This document shows, one piece after another, positions 18,255 to 26,317 of a stretch of 58,995 nucleotides of DNA (its first letter is position 1; each line of letters begins with the position of its first letter). Location: positions 1 to 58,995 of the forward strand of contig CASFRV010000012.1 in assembly GCA_949297215.1 (NCBI GenBank), given 5' to 3'. This DNA comes from an uncultured Bacteroidales bacterium. Lineage in GTDB: Bacteria > Bacteroidota > Bacteroidia > Bacteroidales > Bacteroidaceae. The translations under genes and the position numbers were made by a program. A model generated the notes under the pieces. That model searched no databases and was not told the DNA's origin. It saw nothing but the letters and a program-made list of their open reading frames with translations.

Positions 18255-18806
18255 TCAAAGGCCGCGGCCGGTGCGTGCGGCCCACGCTTCGGCCGTGAGG
18301 CGCATGAAGTGTTCCGTCTGCACGCCGCCCGGGGGCATCCCTTTGGCGCGTTCGGTGTGGTGAAAGGCGAAGCCGCATTTTTCCATGACGCGGCGCGAGG
18401 CGGTGTTGCCCTCGTAGTGGACGCCCCACACGGCCTTCATCTTCAGCGCCCCGAAGCAGCGGGCCAGCAGCAGGCGCAGGGCCTCGGTGGTGAGGCCCCG
18501 GCCCCAGTGGGGGCGCCCCAGCCAGTAGCCCACCTCCGTTTCGTCGTCGCCGGGAGCGTCGGGGCCGGTGGTGGCCGTGGCGGGCTGCAGGCCGATGCAG
18601 CCCACGGGTTCGCCCGTGGCCCTCAGCACGATGGCATAGATTTCGGGCGCGGCAAACACGGAGCCAATCACCTCGCGGCTCTCGGCCACGGAGCGGTGGG
18701 GCGGCCAGCCCGCGGCGGTGCCCACGGCGGGGTCGGAGGCATATCGGTAGAGCGCTTCGGCGTCGGCCGGGCGCCAGGGGCGGAGCAGCAGACGGTCAGT
18801 TTGCAT
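18255..18806 (-). CDS. GNAT acetyltransferase (RimJ/RimL-like)
   Basis: About 183 residues with the RimJ/RimL layout: MQTDRLLLRPWRPADAEALY at the start, the EVGYWLGRPHWGRGLTTEAL segment carrying the acetyl-CoA-binding loop (here RPHWGRG), and NTASRRVMEKCGF toward the C-terminus. Relatives acetylate N-termini of ribosomal proteins, amino acids or antibiotics, and the substrate here is unknown. ATG 18806 gives the usual MQT start. An in-frame ATG six codons upstream (18824) is equally possible. Convergent with maeB and followed on the same strand by no other gene. Confidence 0.85.
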   Translation of the reverse strand: MQTDRLLLRPWRPADAEALYRYASDPAVGTAAGWPPHRSVAESREVIGSVFAAPEIYAIVLRATGEPVGCIGLQPATATTGPDAPGDDETEVGYWLGRPHWGRGLTTEALRLLLARCFGALKMKAVWGVHYEGNTASRRVMEKCGFAFHHTERAKGMPPGGVQTEHFMRLTAEAWAARTGRGL

Positions 18807-18844
18807 GGCGTGAGTTTCTTTCATCTGTCAGGGGTGAGGAAATG

Positions 18845-18882
18845 AAAAGGCGGCGCAGCCCCGTGGGGTGATGCGCCGCCTT
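18845..18882 (-). terminator. Terminator of the AAE transporter gene
   Basis: On the minus strand AAGGCGGCGCA...TGCGCCGCCTTTTC: an 11-bp GC stem followed by T-rich sequence. Confidence 0.85.
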
Positions 18883-18908
18883 GTGGTTTTACAGAAGCGT
18901 GGCTGCGG

Positions 18909-20627
18909 CTAAGCGCACAAGAAGAGGATGAGCGCCTGAGCCGTCAGGATGCGCAGGAACATGGCGAGCGGGTAGACCGTGGAATAGCCCACTGAGGCGG
19001 CGTCGTTGTTGCTGCTCTGGTTGGCATAACCCAGTGCGGGGGGGTCGGTGGTCGAGCCGGCTATCACGCCCATCAGCGTGAAGTAGTTGAGCTTGTATTT
19101 CACGCGCGCCACGATGCCCATGATGATGAGCGGTATGACGGTGACGAGGAAGCCCACCCACACGTAGGTGAGGCCGTCGCCGTGCACCACCGTCGTCCAG
19201 AAGTTGGCCCCCGCCTTGATGCCCACGCTGGCCAGGAAGAGGATGAGGCCTATCTCGCGCAGCAGCAGGTTGGCCGAGGTGGTGGTGTAGGACACGAGGT
19301 GGAGCTTGTAGCCGTAGCCACCCACGAGGATGGCCACCACGAGCGGTCCGCCGGCCAGGCCCAGCTTGAGCGGCGTGGCCATGCCCGGGAACTGCACGGG
19401 CAGGCTGCCCAGCAGGATGCCCAGCAGGATGCCGATGAAGATGGCGCCCACGTTGGGGTGGTCGAGGCGCTTTACCGAGTTGCCCAGTACGCGCTCCACG
19501 CGGGCCACCGAGTCGGCCGGGCCCACCACCATCAGGCGGTCGCCAATCTGGATGCGCAGCGAGCGGTCGGCAAAGAGGTCCATGCCCGAGCGCGTGATGC
19601 GCGTCACGTTGACGCCGTGCATCGAGCTGAAGTGCATCTGTCCGAACGTCTTGCCGTTCACCTCGGGCTGCGTCACAAGGATGCGTTTCGATATGATGGG
19701 TGCTTTTTCGGCCTGCCAGTCCACGTCGACGGGCTTGCCGATGAAGGCCGTCACGGCCTCGGCGTCGTCCTCGGCGCAGGTCACGTTGAGCTCGTCGCCG
19801 GCGTTGACCACGGTGTCGCGCCGCGGCGAAACGATGCTCTCGCCGTGCTTCATGTGGGTACACACAAACGTGCGGCCCAGGAAGGCGCTGATCTGTCCGA
19901 ACGTCTTGCCGTCCAGCGCGGGGTTGCTCACTTGCAGCGTCATGTGGTAGGGTTTGGCGTGGGGGTTGTCCTCCTGCTCGCGGCGGATGGCCTCCTCCTC
20001 CTTTTCAAGCTTGATGCCGCAGATGTAGCGCAGGGCGATGGTGGCCCCGATGATGCCCAGCACGCCCAGCGGGTAGGCGCAGGCATAGCCCGAGGCAATG
20101 TTTTCGCCGCCCATGTCGACGCCCACGGTGGTCAGGGCCTCCTGTGCCGCACCGAGGCCCGGCGTGTTCGTCACCGCACCGCAGAGCACGCCCACCACCA
20201 TGGGCAGCGTGGTCGGGTCGCTCGTGTCGAACACAAGGTAGTAGAGCCCCAGCAACACGGCGATGTTCAGCACGACAATGCCGATGGTGATGAAGTTCAT
20301 TTGCAGGCCGCCCTTTTTGAACGATTGGAAGAAGCCCGGACCCACTTGCAGGCCGATACAGTAGACAAACAGTATCAGGCCGAAGTCCTGGATGAAGCTC
20401 AGCACCTTGTCCGGGCAGGCAAAGCCGCCGTCGGGGTCGGCTATGCCGGCCCAGTGGTACAGGTGGCCCACCACGATGCCCGTGAAGAGGACAAAGGTGA
20501 CGCCCAGCGAGATGCCGCCCAGCTTGATCTTGCCGAGCAGCACGCCCACGGAGATGACGAGGGCATACAGCAGAACGATATGCGCCACGGACCCCGTTTG
20601 GAGAAATAGGGATTGAAACCAGTCCAT
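18909..20627 (-). CDS. Putative transporter of the aspartate:alanine exchanger (AAE, YidE-like) family
   Basis: A 572-residue inner-membrane protein with the symmetrical AAE layout. An N-terminal block of about five or six helices is followed by a cytoplasmic region (about 205-375) with two TrkA-C/RCK-C-like domains, repeated as DGKTFGQI and NGKTFGQM segments, and then a second membrane block. The conserved [16 protein letters not shown] and [14 protein letters not shown] motifs occur once in each half. The best-known member exchanges aspartate for alanine, but Bacteroidetes members are functionally undefined. It has its own promoter and terminator. Confidence 0.9.
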   Translation of the reverse strand: MDWFQSLFLQTGSVAHIVLLYALVISVGVLLGKIKLGGISLGVTFVLFTGIVVGHLYHWAGIADPDGGFACPDKVLSFIQDFGLILFVYCIGLQVGPGFFQSFKKGGLQMNFITIGIVVLNIAVLLGLYYLVFDTSDPTTLPMVVGVLCGAVTNTPGLGAAQEALTTVGVDMGGENIASGYACAYPLGVLGIIGATIALRYICGIKLEKEEEAIRREQEDNPHAKPYHMTLQVSNPALDGKTFGQISAFLGRTFVCTHMKHGESIVSPRRDTVVNAGDELNVTCAEDDAEAVTAFIGKPVDVDWQAEKAPIISKRILVTQPEVNGKTFGQMHFSSMHGVNVTRITRSGMDLFADRSLRIQIGDRLMVVGPADSVARVERVLGNSVKRLDHPNVGAIFIGILLGILLGSLPVQFPGMATPLKLGLAGGPLVVAILVGGYGYKLHLVSYTTTSANLLLREIGLILFLASVGIKAGANFWTTVVHGDGLTYVWVGFLVTVIPLIIMGIVARVKYKLNYFTLMGVIAGSTTDPPALGYANQSSNNDAASVGYSTVYPLAMFLRILTAQALILFLCA

Positions 20628-20675
20628 ACGAATTAGAAATATTTAAAAGTGTGTTCTTTTTTCAGCATAGCTCCG

Positions 20676-20706
20676 CAAAGATATGTTTTTTTTGTGCGCC
20701 GGCAAA
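20676..20706 (-). promoter_or_regulatory. Promoter of the AAE transporter gene
   Basis: Minus-strand TATCTTTG (20676-20683) and TTTG (20703-20706) with a 19-base spacer, a full consensus match. Confidence 0.85.
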
Positions 20707-20838
20707 AGTTTTGGCCGGGCAAAAGGCCTCGGGCCACCCCTTTTTTAACGCATGGGCCGCAGCCCGCCGGCCCGGCCCCGGCGTTTTTGCCGCTCCTTTT
20801 GCGGGCGGTGCAGCCCCGCGGGCAGGGCGGAGGCGGGG

Positions 20839-20890
20839 CAAAGTTCGAAAAAATAATGACAGCCCTGCGCGCCGCGGAAAAACGTTAAAA
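20839..20890 (+). repeat. Composite intergenic repeat, head copy B
   Basis: CAAAGTTCGAAAAAATAATG followed by ACAG and then GCGGAAAAACGTTAAAAC. Nearly identical blocks occur at 36868-36920 on the minus strand (CAAAGTTCC variant) and, less completely, at 9588-9640. Confidence 0.75.
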
Positions 20891-21137
20891 CCCTCCACAG
20901 AGCCTGCGCGGAGCCGTTTCGGCCCCGCAGGCGTTAAGCATTGTTGGCTTTTTTGCGGTGAACGCGGGCGTGGTTTGCCGCCGGCGTGCCACGGCCTGTC
21001 CGCCGCGGAGCCCCGTTTGTCGGCTCCGCGGCGGGGCGAGGGTCCGTCAGCAGGGCAGTTTGTGCGAAAATACGTGAACATTCCGCCCGAAACAGCCTAA
21101 TTTTCGGCCGAAAACAGGCCGTGTTGTCGTCCATTCG

Positions 21138-21195
21138 TGCCCATGGAAGCGTCGATCCATCCCATGGAATCGCCGATCCATCCCATCGATCCACC
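21138..21195 (-). repeat. 21-bp CCATGG minisatellite, copy set B
   Basis: Read on the minus strand, about two and a half units of CCATGGGATGGATCGRCGMTT with boundary GTGCCCATGG. It matches the five-unit array at 58409-58530 and the single unit at 36566-36605. Confidence 0.8.
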
Positions 21196-21361
21196 GGTCG
21201 TGGCCCAGCCGCCGTGTTTCGCGGCTTTTTAGCCATCGTTAACGCTTCCCGCTCCTTTCCCCGTGCCGTCACCGTGCGCGGAGCCGTCGGTGGCTGTTCC
21301 GACGGCCCGCACGGAGCCCTTCGCGCGCCGCATTTCGGCCTGTCCGCCTGCCGCGGGGCAC

Positions 21362-21399
21362 AAAAAAAGCCCGCCCGCTGCACGTGGCAGCAGGCGGAC
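21362..21399 (-). terminator. Terminator of rplS
   Basis: On the minus strand GTCCGCCTGCTGC-CACGT-GCAGCGGGCGGGC followed by TTTTTTT. Confidence 0.9.
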
Positions 21400-21431
21400 T
21401 TGTGTGGCTTTTGCCTACGGAGGCGCCTGGT

Positions 21432-21803
21432 TTAAGCCTCCTTGGGAGCAACGGCAGAGCGCTTCTCCTTGATGCGGGCTTTCTTACCCGTGAGGTTACG
21501 CAGGTAATAAAGCTTGGCGCGGCGCACCTTACCTATCTTGTTCACTTCGATGCTCTCGATGTTGGGCGAGTCGAGCGGGAAAATGCGCTCCACACCTACC
21601 GTACCGGACATCTTGCGAACGGTGAAGCGGCGCTTGTCCTGGTGGCCAACGATCTTGATGACCACGCCACGGTACAGCTGGATACGCTCCTTGTTGCCTT
21701 CGACGATTTTGTAGGCCACCGTGATGGTGTCGCCGGCCTTGAAGGAGGGAAATTCCTTGCCCGTTGCAAATGCTTTCTCAGCAACTTTAATTAAGTCTTC
21801 CAT
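21432..21803 (-). CDS. rplS: 50S ribosomal protein L19
   Basis: A 123-residue bL19: [20 protein letters not shown] at the N-terminal side, [32 protein letters not shown] and the C-terminal [19 protein letters not shown] signature. It sits at the subunit interface of the ribosome. The frame is open to 22187, but that extension is the promoter and leader. ATG 21803 ([12 protein letters not shown]) is the family start. A single-gene unit rather than the proteobacterial rpsP-rimM-trmD-rplS operon. Confidence 0.98.
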   Translation of the reverse strand: MEDLIKVAEKAFATGKEFPSFKAGDTITVAYKIVEGNKERIQLYRGVVIKIVGHQDKRRFTVRKMSGTVGVERIFPLDSPNIESIEVNKIGKVRRAKLYYLRNLTGKKARIKEKRSAVAPKEA

Positions 21804-21898
21804 TTTTATTGGTTTGGTAATTAAATTTGTTTGTCCGTTCCGACGCAACATTCGCGGGGCGCCATGCCCTCGGCCAGCGGTTGCGTGGAAAAGCGGTG

Positions 21899-21906
21899 CA
21901 AAGGTA
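21899..21906 (-). promoter_or_regulatory. Promoter of rplS
   Basis: Minus-strand TACCTTTG, 96 bases before the start codon. The leader is AT-richer than its surroundings. Confidence 0.65.
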
Positions 21907-21909
21907 CGC

Positions 21910-22538
21910 TTTTTTCGCGACGTGCCAACCAAATCCGGCGATAAATGGTTGAAAAAACGGACGCTGCGCCCCGCCCGCGGCCCCGGCGCGGGGCGGGCGC
22001 CCCCCTGCGCAGCCCGCTGACGGCCGGCGCGAAAGGAGGTGCGCGTTGCCGCGAATGTGTTAAAAATGATGGCGGGAACTGAAAATTTAAGCGAAGGGAA
22101 TGCCGCCCATTCCCGATATTTGTCTATTTTTGCTGCGTCTGCCTGCTTGCTGAAAGCCCTTGGGGCGTGAGGTAGGGGCAGGCGCATATACAGAAAGGCG
22201 TAACTGTACGTCTTGTTTGGCCACGTAAGAATCTCGCAAATTCACTTGATAGCCAAATACAAGGCAACGGGAACGCTTCATGAGGTGTATCGTGCATACA
22301 GCTCGCCTTTGGCCGTGGACGGATGCGTCCGTTCATGGCCATCTGCGGCAGCCGTAGCGTCGACATACATCTGCGTGGGGCTTTCAGCGTTGCTCGTTCC
22401 GATTGTCATGGGCATGCGAGAGCCTTTACGTGGGGAACGGGCAACAGCAACGGCTCCACGTTTTTTTGTATCATGCCGTCAAGCAACGAATAGCGGCCGC
22501 CGACGGAGCCGGGCGGCACGGAAACCGAGCTTCCCGGC
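21910..22538. other. Gene-free or unrecognised region upstream of the 22539 cluster
   Basis: The first part (to about 22080) is GC-rich non-coding DNA. From about 22085 to 22480 composition drops toward 50% GC and looks different from both flanks. A TATTTTTG -7 box faces right at 22125-22132, about 410 bases before ATG 22539. Frames of 64-137 codons occur on both strands but none looks like a known protein. It may be a long leader, a decayed gene or a dispersed element. Confidence 0.45.
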
Positions 22539-23846
22539 ATGGCCCGTAACGTCTTCATGGCCTCGATGGCCTTTTTCTTCCCCCTGCGTCATCTGGCGCG
22601 CCCCTACCGCCGGCTGGCGCGGCTGAGGCCCGACGGCTACGTCGATACGCCCTTTGCGTGCAACGCCGCTGCCACCTGCTCCTACTGGCGCCTCGTGGGA
22701 GGCACGCTCTCGCCGTCGGCCGGCATCCGTCCTTTCTTCTTCTCTTCGCGCAGCAACGGCGTCGACGACGTGTGGCGCCGCGTCGAGGCCCATCCCCTGC
22801 TGCTCAGGTTTGTCCCGGCTGCCGGGGCCGCCCCGCTCTACGTGCTTGTGGTGCTCCTGCTGGTCGACAAGGTCTTTCCTCCCGGCCGCACGGCGTGGGC
22901 CGACGACGACTTCTGCACCGAGTTCGACCTGGTGTGCCTGCGAAAAGCTTTCCTCGAACGGGGCGAGCGGGGCCTGCACGAGGCGCCCGACCCCCACAGC
23001 GACAGCCACTACCGGTGGTTGCAGGCGCTGATGGGCGAGGTCGGGGGGCGGCGCGTGCCGGGCGTGTGGCCGGCCTGCTCGCTGGCCGACGTCAGCGTGC
23101 AGCAGCTGGACCTGGCTCCCCGTGGCAACCGCCCCGACGATGTGTGCACGGCTTTCGACGCGGCTTACTACCGTGAGCCCGCGTCGTCGGCCGATGCCTT
23201 TTTGGCCGCCCCCGTGCCCCTGCCCCTGCATGCTCGTCGCTCCGTGGCGCCCGGGGCCGCGCCGGCCGACGGGCGCAGCTTCGTGTACGGGTTGCTGCAT
23301 GGCGACGACAATTTTCTGATGCTCCACGCCGACGCCGTGCAGGCCATGGCTGCCGCGGCCTATGCCGACAACAGGGCGGAGACCTATTGGGCCGGTGCGG
23401 GCGCCATCGTGCACGTCATCACCCATTGCCCCTTTTTCCACCCCCGCGAGCATTGGCGGCAGCAGCTCACGCCCGGCCTCGGCCGGGTGGCCTGCGTGAT
23501 CGAGGCATGCCTGCTCATCTGCGTGGAGCGCGAGCTGCAACGCTTCAGGGTCGACCACGACGGCATGACCGACAGCCGGATGGCGCGCGAGCAGGCCCGC
23601 CTCGCCGAGCTCGTGCACCGGCCGCTCTTCAACATGCCTGCGCTCGACCGCCGCATGGACCATTTCAAGGCGTGCTTCCGCTTGCAGGAGCAGCTGGACG
23701 ACGTGCTGGCGGCCGCCCGGCCGCGCGGCCGCTCCAAGGAGCTCGAACACACCCGGCGCGCCGCGGCCGTTGCCGCCCTGCTGGCCCTGCTCGGCATCGT
23801 GGCCACGGTGGCCTTTGGCATCATACAGGCCGTGGCCGGGCCATAA
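22539..23846 (+). CDS. Unrecognised membrane-associated protein
   Basis: 435 residues, family not recognised. A basic N-terminus (PLRHLARPYRRLARLRP) precedes a likely membrane segment at about 95-112 (PLYVLVVLLLVDKVF). A long, largely helical soluble region with His- and Asp-rich stretches (GLLHGDDNFLMLHAD, VITHCPFFHPREHW) follows, then a predicted coiled-coil helix and a C-terminal membrane helix (AALLALLGIVATVAFGIIQAV). Only the two-helix ending is vaguely reminiscent of CorA-like proteins, and no CorA signature is present. ATG 22539 is the first in frame after a stop at 22491. It begins a four-gene rightward run with the microprotein, the GH13 gene and the Sel1 gene. Confidence 0.65.
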   Translation: MARNVFMASMAFFFPLRHLARPYRRLARLRPDGYVDTPFACNAAATCSYWRLVGGTLSPSAGIRPFFFSSRSNGVDDVWRRVEAHPLLLRFVPAAGAAPLYVLVVLLLVDKVFPPGRTAWADDDFCTEFDLVCLRKAFLERGERGLHEAPDPHSDSHYRWLQALMGEVGGRRVPGVWPACSLADVSVQQLDLAPRGNRPDDVCTAFDAAYYREPASSADAFLAAPVPLPLHARRSVAPGAAPADGRSFVYGLLHGDDNFLMLHADAVQAMAAAAYADNRAETYWAGAGAIVHVITHCPFFHPREHWRQQLTPGLGRVACVIEACLLICVERELQRFRVDHDGMTDSRMAREQARLAELVHRPLFNMPALDRRMDHFKACFRLQEQLDDVLAAARPRGRSKELEHTRRAAAVAALLALLGIVATVAFGIIQAVAGP

Positions 23847-23882
23847 ACGCACTGACTGATACACACAAACGGAGAAAACAAG

Positions 23883-24017
23883 ATGAACACCTGCGTAACC
23901 ATTCTGCTGGGCGCTTTCTGCGCCCTGTTGCTGGCCGCCCTCGTCGTGCTGGTGGCCCTGGGCTTTGTGCTCCACCGCGACGCGCGGCGCCTGCTCCGAA
24001 AACTGGAAGAGCTATGA
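23883..24017 (+). CDS. 44-residue single-pass membrane microprotein
   Basis: ATG 23883 to TGA 24015-24017 encodes 44 residues. Almost the whole N-terminal three quarters is one hydrophobic helix (ILLGAFCALLLAALVVLVAL), ending in a charged tail (HRDARRLLRKLEEL), so it should sit in the inner membrane with the tail in the cytoplasm. It starts 36 bases after the 435-residue gene, and its stop overlaps the next start as ATGA (24014-24017), which argues for translational coupling and hence for real translation. No family recognised. Confidence 0.6.
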   Translation: MNTCVTILLGAFCALLLAALVVLVALGFVLHRDARRLLRKLEEL

Positions 24018-25081
24018 GCCGCGAACGCGTGTACCACATCCTGATAGACCGCTTCTTCCCGCAGCGAGAGCCCGACCCCGCGGGCAATTTCCGCGGCGGC
24101 TGCCTGCGCAGCGTCGCGGACCACCTCGACTACGTGCGCGGGCTGGGCATGACGGGCATCCTGCTGACGCCCTTCTACAAAACGGCGGCCTATCACGGCT
24201 ACCACATCGTGGACTACCGGCAGGTCGACCCCCACTTTGGCACGTGGGACGACGTGGCGCGCCTCGTTCACGAGGCGCACCGCCGCGGCATGACCATTGC
24301 GGCCGACTTTGTGGCGGGCCACTGCCACCGCACCAACCCGCTCTTTGCCGACGGCCGCCATGCCGGCTGGTTCCTGCACGGACGCGACGGCCGCCCGCTG
24401 GGCTATGCCGGGCTGGACGAGCTGCCCCGTTTCGACACCGACAACGGCGACGTGCGCGCCTATCTCACCGAACGGGCCATCGGGCTGGGCCGCATGGGCT
24501 TCGACGCCCTGCGGCTCGACCACGCCACGGGGCCCACCTACGCCTTCTGGGACAGCTTCGTGGCGGCCCTCGGGCGGGCCTGCCCGGGCGTGCGCCTGGT
24601 GGGCGAGGTGTGGGGCGCCATGGACTTCCGCCCCCGCCGCCGGCTGCGCTATGCCCTGCGCCGCCTGTGCTACGGTGCCCAGGAGGCCCGCCAGCTGGAA
24701 TATGCCGACGTGTTCGACGGCGTGCTCGACTTCCGCTACCAGCAATTGCTCTGCGCGGCCGCCCGCAAGGGGCGCATCGCCGGCAACCGCAGGCTCCGCC
24801 GCGAGGTGGAGCGCCACCTGGCGCGCTATCCCACGCGCTGCCGGCCGTGGCTGTTTCTCGACAACCACGACCTGAACCGCTTCCTGTTCGAGTGTGGCGG
24901 ACGGCGCCCGTTGCTGGACGAGGCCGTCGCCTTTACCGGGCAGTGGCAGTGCCCCTCGCTGACGTTCTACGGCACGGAGCGGGCCTTTGCCAACACAAAA
25001 GACATTTTCGACGGCACGCCCTACGCCGACGAGCGCGTGCGTCCCTGCCTGCGCGAGGCGTCCGTCAACGTTGAACCATAA
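24014..25081 (+). CDS. Compact cytoplasmic GH13 (alpha-amylase family) enzyme
   Basis: 355 residues, no signal peptide. All four GH13 conserved regions are present: region I DFVAGHCH (D98, H103; the usual Asn is Gly102), region II FDALRLDHA (nucleophile D169 after R167), region III LVGEVWG (acid/base E198) and region IV LFLDNHDLNRF (D286). The catalytic triad is complete, so it should cleave or transfer alpha-glucosidic bonds. It is shorter than typical alpha-amylases and lacks a C-terminal beta-sandwich domain. Start ATG 24014 overlaps the stop of the 44-residue gene. The long in-frame extension upstream to 23387 is antisense to nothing useful and overlaps the preceding genes. Substrate unknown. 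Confidence 0.88.
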   Translation: MSRERVYHILIDRFFPQREPDPAGNFRGGCLRSVADHLDYVRGLGMTGILLTPFYKTAAYHGYHIVDYRQVDPHFGTWDDVARLVHEAHRRGMTIAADFVAGHCHRTNPLFADGRHAGWFLHGRDGRPLGYAGLDELPRFDTDNGDVRAYLTERAIGLGRMGFDALRLDHATGPTYAFWDSFVAALGRACPGVRLVGEVWGAMDFRPRRRLRYALRRLCYGAQEARQLEYADVFDGVLDFRYQQLLCAAARKGRIAGNRRLRREVERHLARYPTRCRPWLFLDNHDLNRFLFECGGRRPLLDEAVAFTGQWQCPSLTFYGTERAFANTKDIFDGTPYADERVRPCLREASVNVEP

Positions 25082-25095
25082 AAAAGAAAACAAAG

Positions 25096-26184
25096 ATGAA
25101 ACGAATTTTGACAACCCTGCTGCTCCTGCTGTGCGCCATGCCCTCCCTCTTCGCCCAGACCCGTGCGGAGCTGCTGAAGAAGGCGCAGGCAGGTGATGCG
25201 GAGGCACAATATCTGTTGGGGAGATGTTATCGTTATGGGAAGTTGGAGTGTGACGAAGATAATTGGTATGAGCGAAAGCCAGATGACGTGTCTCCCGATT
25301 ATGATGCGGCGGAGAAATGGTTTCTTCGGGCAGCTACCCAAGGATACGGGAAGGCTTACTACGATTTAGGCCTGCTGTATCAGTATATCAAGGATGACAA
25401 TCAGGAAGCCATCAAATGGTATAAGAAAGATGCTGACTATACGTATGCAAAGTGGGGATATGCTAATCCAGTAGCCATCGGAGTTTTGGAAGGGCTTGGC
25501 GTGGACTACGACCCCGCTGCGGCCGCCAAGTCGTACGCCTCGACGGGGACGTCGGGCAGCTCGTCTTCGGGCACGTCGTCGGGTTCTTCGGGCCGCTTGC
25601 TGGCCAGCGGCAAGTACACCGTCAGTTCGCAAGGGCGTTCGCGGAACACCGGGCAGTACACGGGCGTCCCCGGCCCCGACTTCACGGTCGATGTGGAGTT
25701 TTATGACGACCATATTGTTGTTATGGGCACCGAGTATGAGTATAAAGGAACCAGCAACGGATGGAAAATCTATGAGGCCGATAATTGGTTAGGCGCTACA
25801 TGCACGTATTACGTGGACGGGAATTACAATATGCGGCAGACCATGACGTCTTCGTTCATGGGTATGACCGATACTTTCGAATATGCCATGCAGAAAGGCG
25901 AGGTGACGATACCGAAGGTGTACGACAACGGTGGCGGCTCGTATGGCAGCAGCTATTCGTCGGGCTACTCCTCGGGCAGCTCCGGCACCTCGGGCAGTTC
26001 AGGCACCGGCCGCCACAAATGTTCGCTCTGCCACGGCTCGGGCACCATCGTGCGCGAAAGCTCCGTGGCCACCTACGGCAACGACCGCAGGGTGAAGTGC
26101 AGCACGTGCGGCCAGTATTACTGGCGCTCGTCGGGCCACAGCCACGTCACGTGTACGCAGTGCCACGGGAAGGGCTATTATTGA
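25096..26184 (+). CDS. Secreted Sel1-repeat protein with Ser/Gly-rich linkers and CxxC motifs
   Basis: 362 residues with a Sec signal peptide (MKRILTTLLLLLCAMPSLFA). Two or three Sel1-like helical repeats follow (AQAGDAEAQYLLGRCYRYG; AEKWFLRAATQGYGKAYYDLG), then a Ser/Gly-rich linker (about 150-165), a beta-rich middle domain, a second Ser/Gly/Tyr linker, and a C-terminal part with three CxxC pairs (CSLCHGSG, CSTCGQYY, CTQCHGKG) like the DnaJ zinc-binding repeats. It is presumably periplasmic or surface-exposed, and a metal-binding or scaffold role is an inference. Its 5' half is AT-richer than its 3' half, suggesting a mosaic. It follows the GH13 gene by 14 bases. Confidence 0.8.
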   Translation: MKRILTTLLLLLCAMPSLFAQTRAELLKKAQAGDAEAQYLLGRCYRYGKLECDEDNWYERKPDDVSPDYDAAEKWFLRAATQGYGKAYYDLGLLYQYIKDDNQEAIKWYKKDADYTYAKWGYANPVAIGVLEGLGVDYDPAAAAKSYASTGTSGSSSSGTSSGSSGRLLASGKYTVSSQGRSRNTGQYTGVPGPDFTVDVEFYDDHIVVMGTEYEYKGTSNGWKIYEADNWLGATCTYYVDGNYNMRQTMTSSFMGMTDTFEYAMQKGEVTIPKVYDNGGGSYGSSYSSGYSSGSSGTSGSSGTGRHKCSLCHGSGTIVRESSVATYGNDRRVKCSTCGQYYWRSSGHSHVTCTQCHGKGYY

Positions 26185-26213
26185 TGCTCCGCCCCGCAGA
26201 CATCCACAGATAA

Positions 26214-26246
26214 CAGTCCCCGGCTGCACCCGCATGCCGGGGACTG
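26214..26246 (+). terminator. Hairpin after the Sel1 gene
   Basis: CAGTCCCCGGC pairs perfectly with GCCGGGGACTG around an 11-base loop. There is no T-run, so termination is likely but not certain. Confidence 0.6.
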
Positions 26247-26258
26247 CTGCGAAAAGCG

Positions 26259-26304
26259 TATCTTTGCACCGCGCGGCGCGTGCCTGCCGGCACAGCCGCG
26301 CGGT
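26259..26304 (+). promoter_or_regulatory. Promoter of umuD with a nested inverted repeat at the transcription start
   Basis: TATCTTTG -7 box (26259-26266). Directly after it ACCGCGCGGC (26268-26277) pairs with GCCGCGCGGT (26295-26304), and inside these GTGCC pairs with GGCAC. The expected transcription start lies within the left arm, so this may be an operator for an SOS repressor or an RNA hairpin just before the start codon at 26318. Confidence 0.6.
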
Positions 26305-26317
26305 TAACATACGGACG

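Larger units (their letters stand above)
20707..21361. other. Gene-free repeat region between the AAE transporter and rplS
   Basis: About 650 bases without a supportable gene. It contains the composite repeat head (20839-20890), the palindromic ATTTTCGGCCGAAAA-type segment near 21100-21115, and the 21-bp CCATGG minisatellite (21138-21195). Several long inverted repeats in GC-rich stretches make strand-specific frames look open, but none has a start context or protein-like composition. Confidence 0.7.

Noticed and set aside
21432-22187. Possible long N-terminal extension of rplS
   Set aside because: Passes through the promoter and leader. L19 starts at ATG 21803.
26221-26317. A canonical LexA box upstream of umuD
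   Set aside because: No CTGT-N8-ACAG or GAAC-N4-GTTC type site could be found. Only the GC-rich nested repeat is present.
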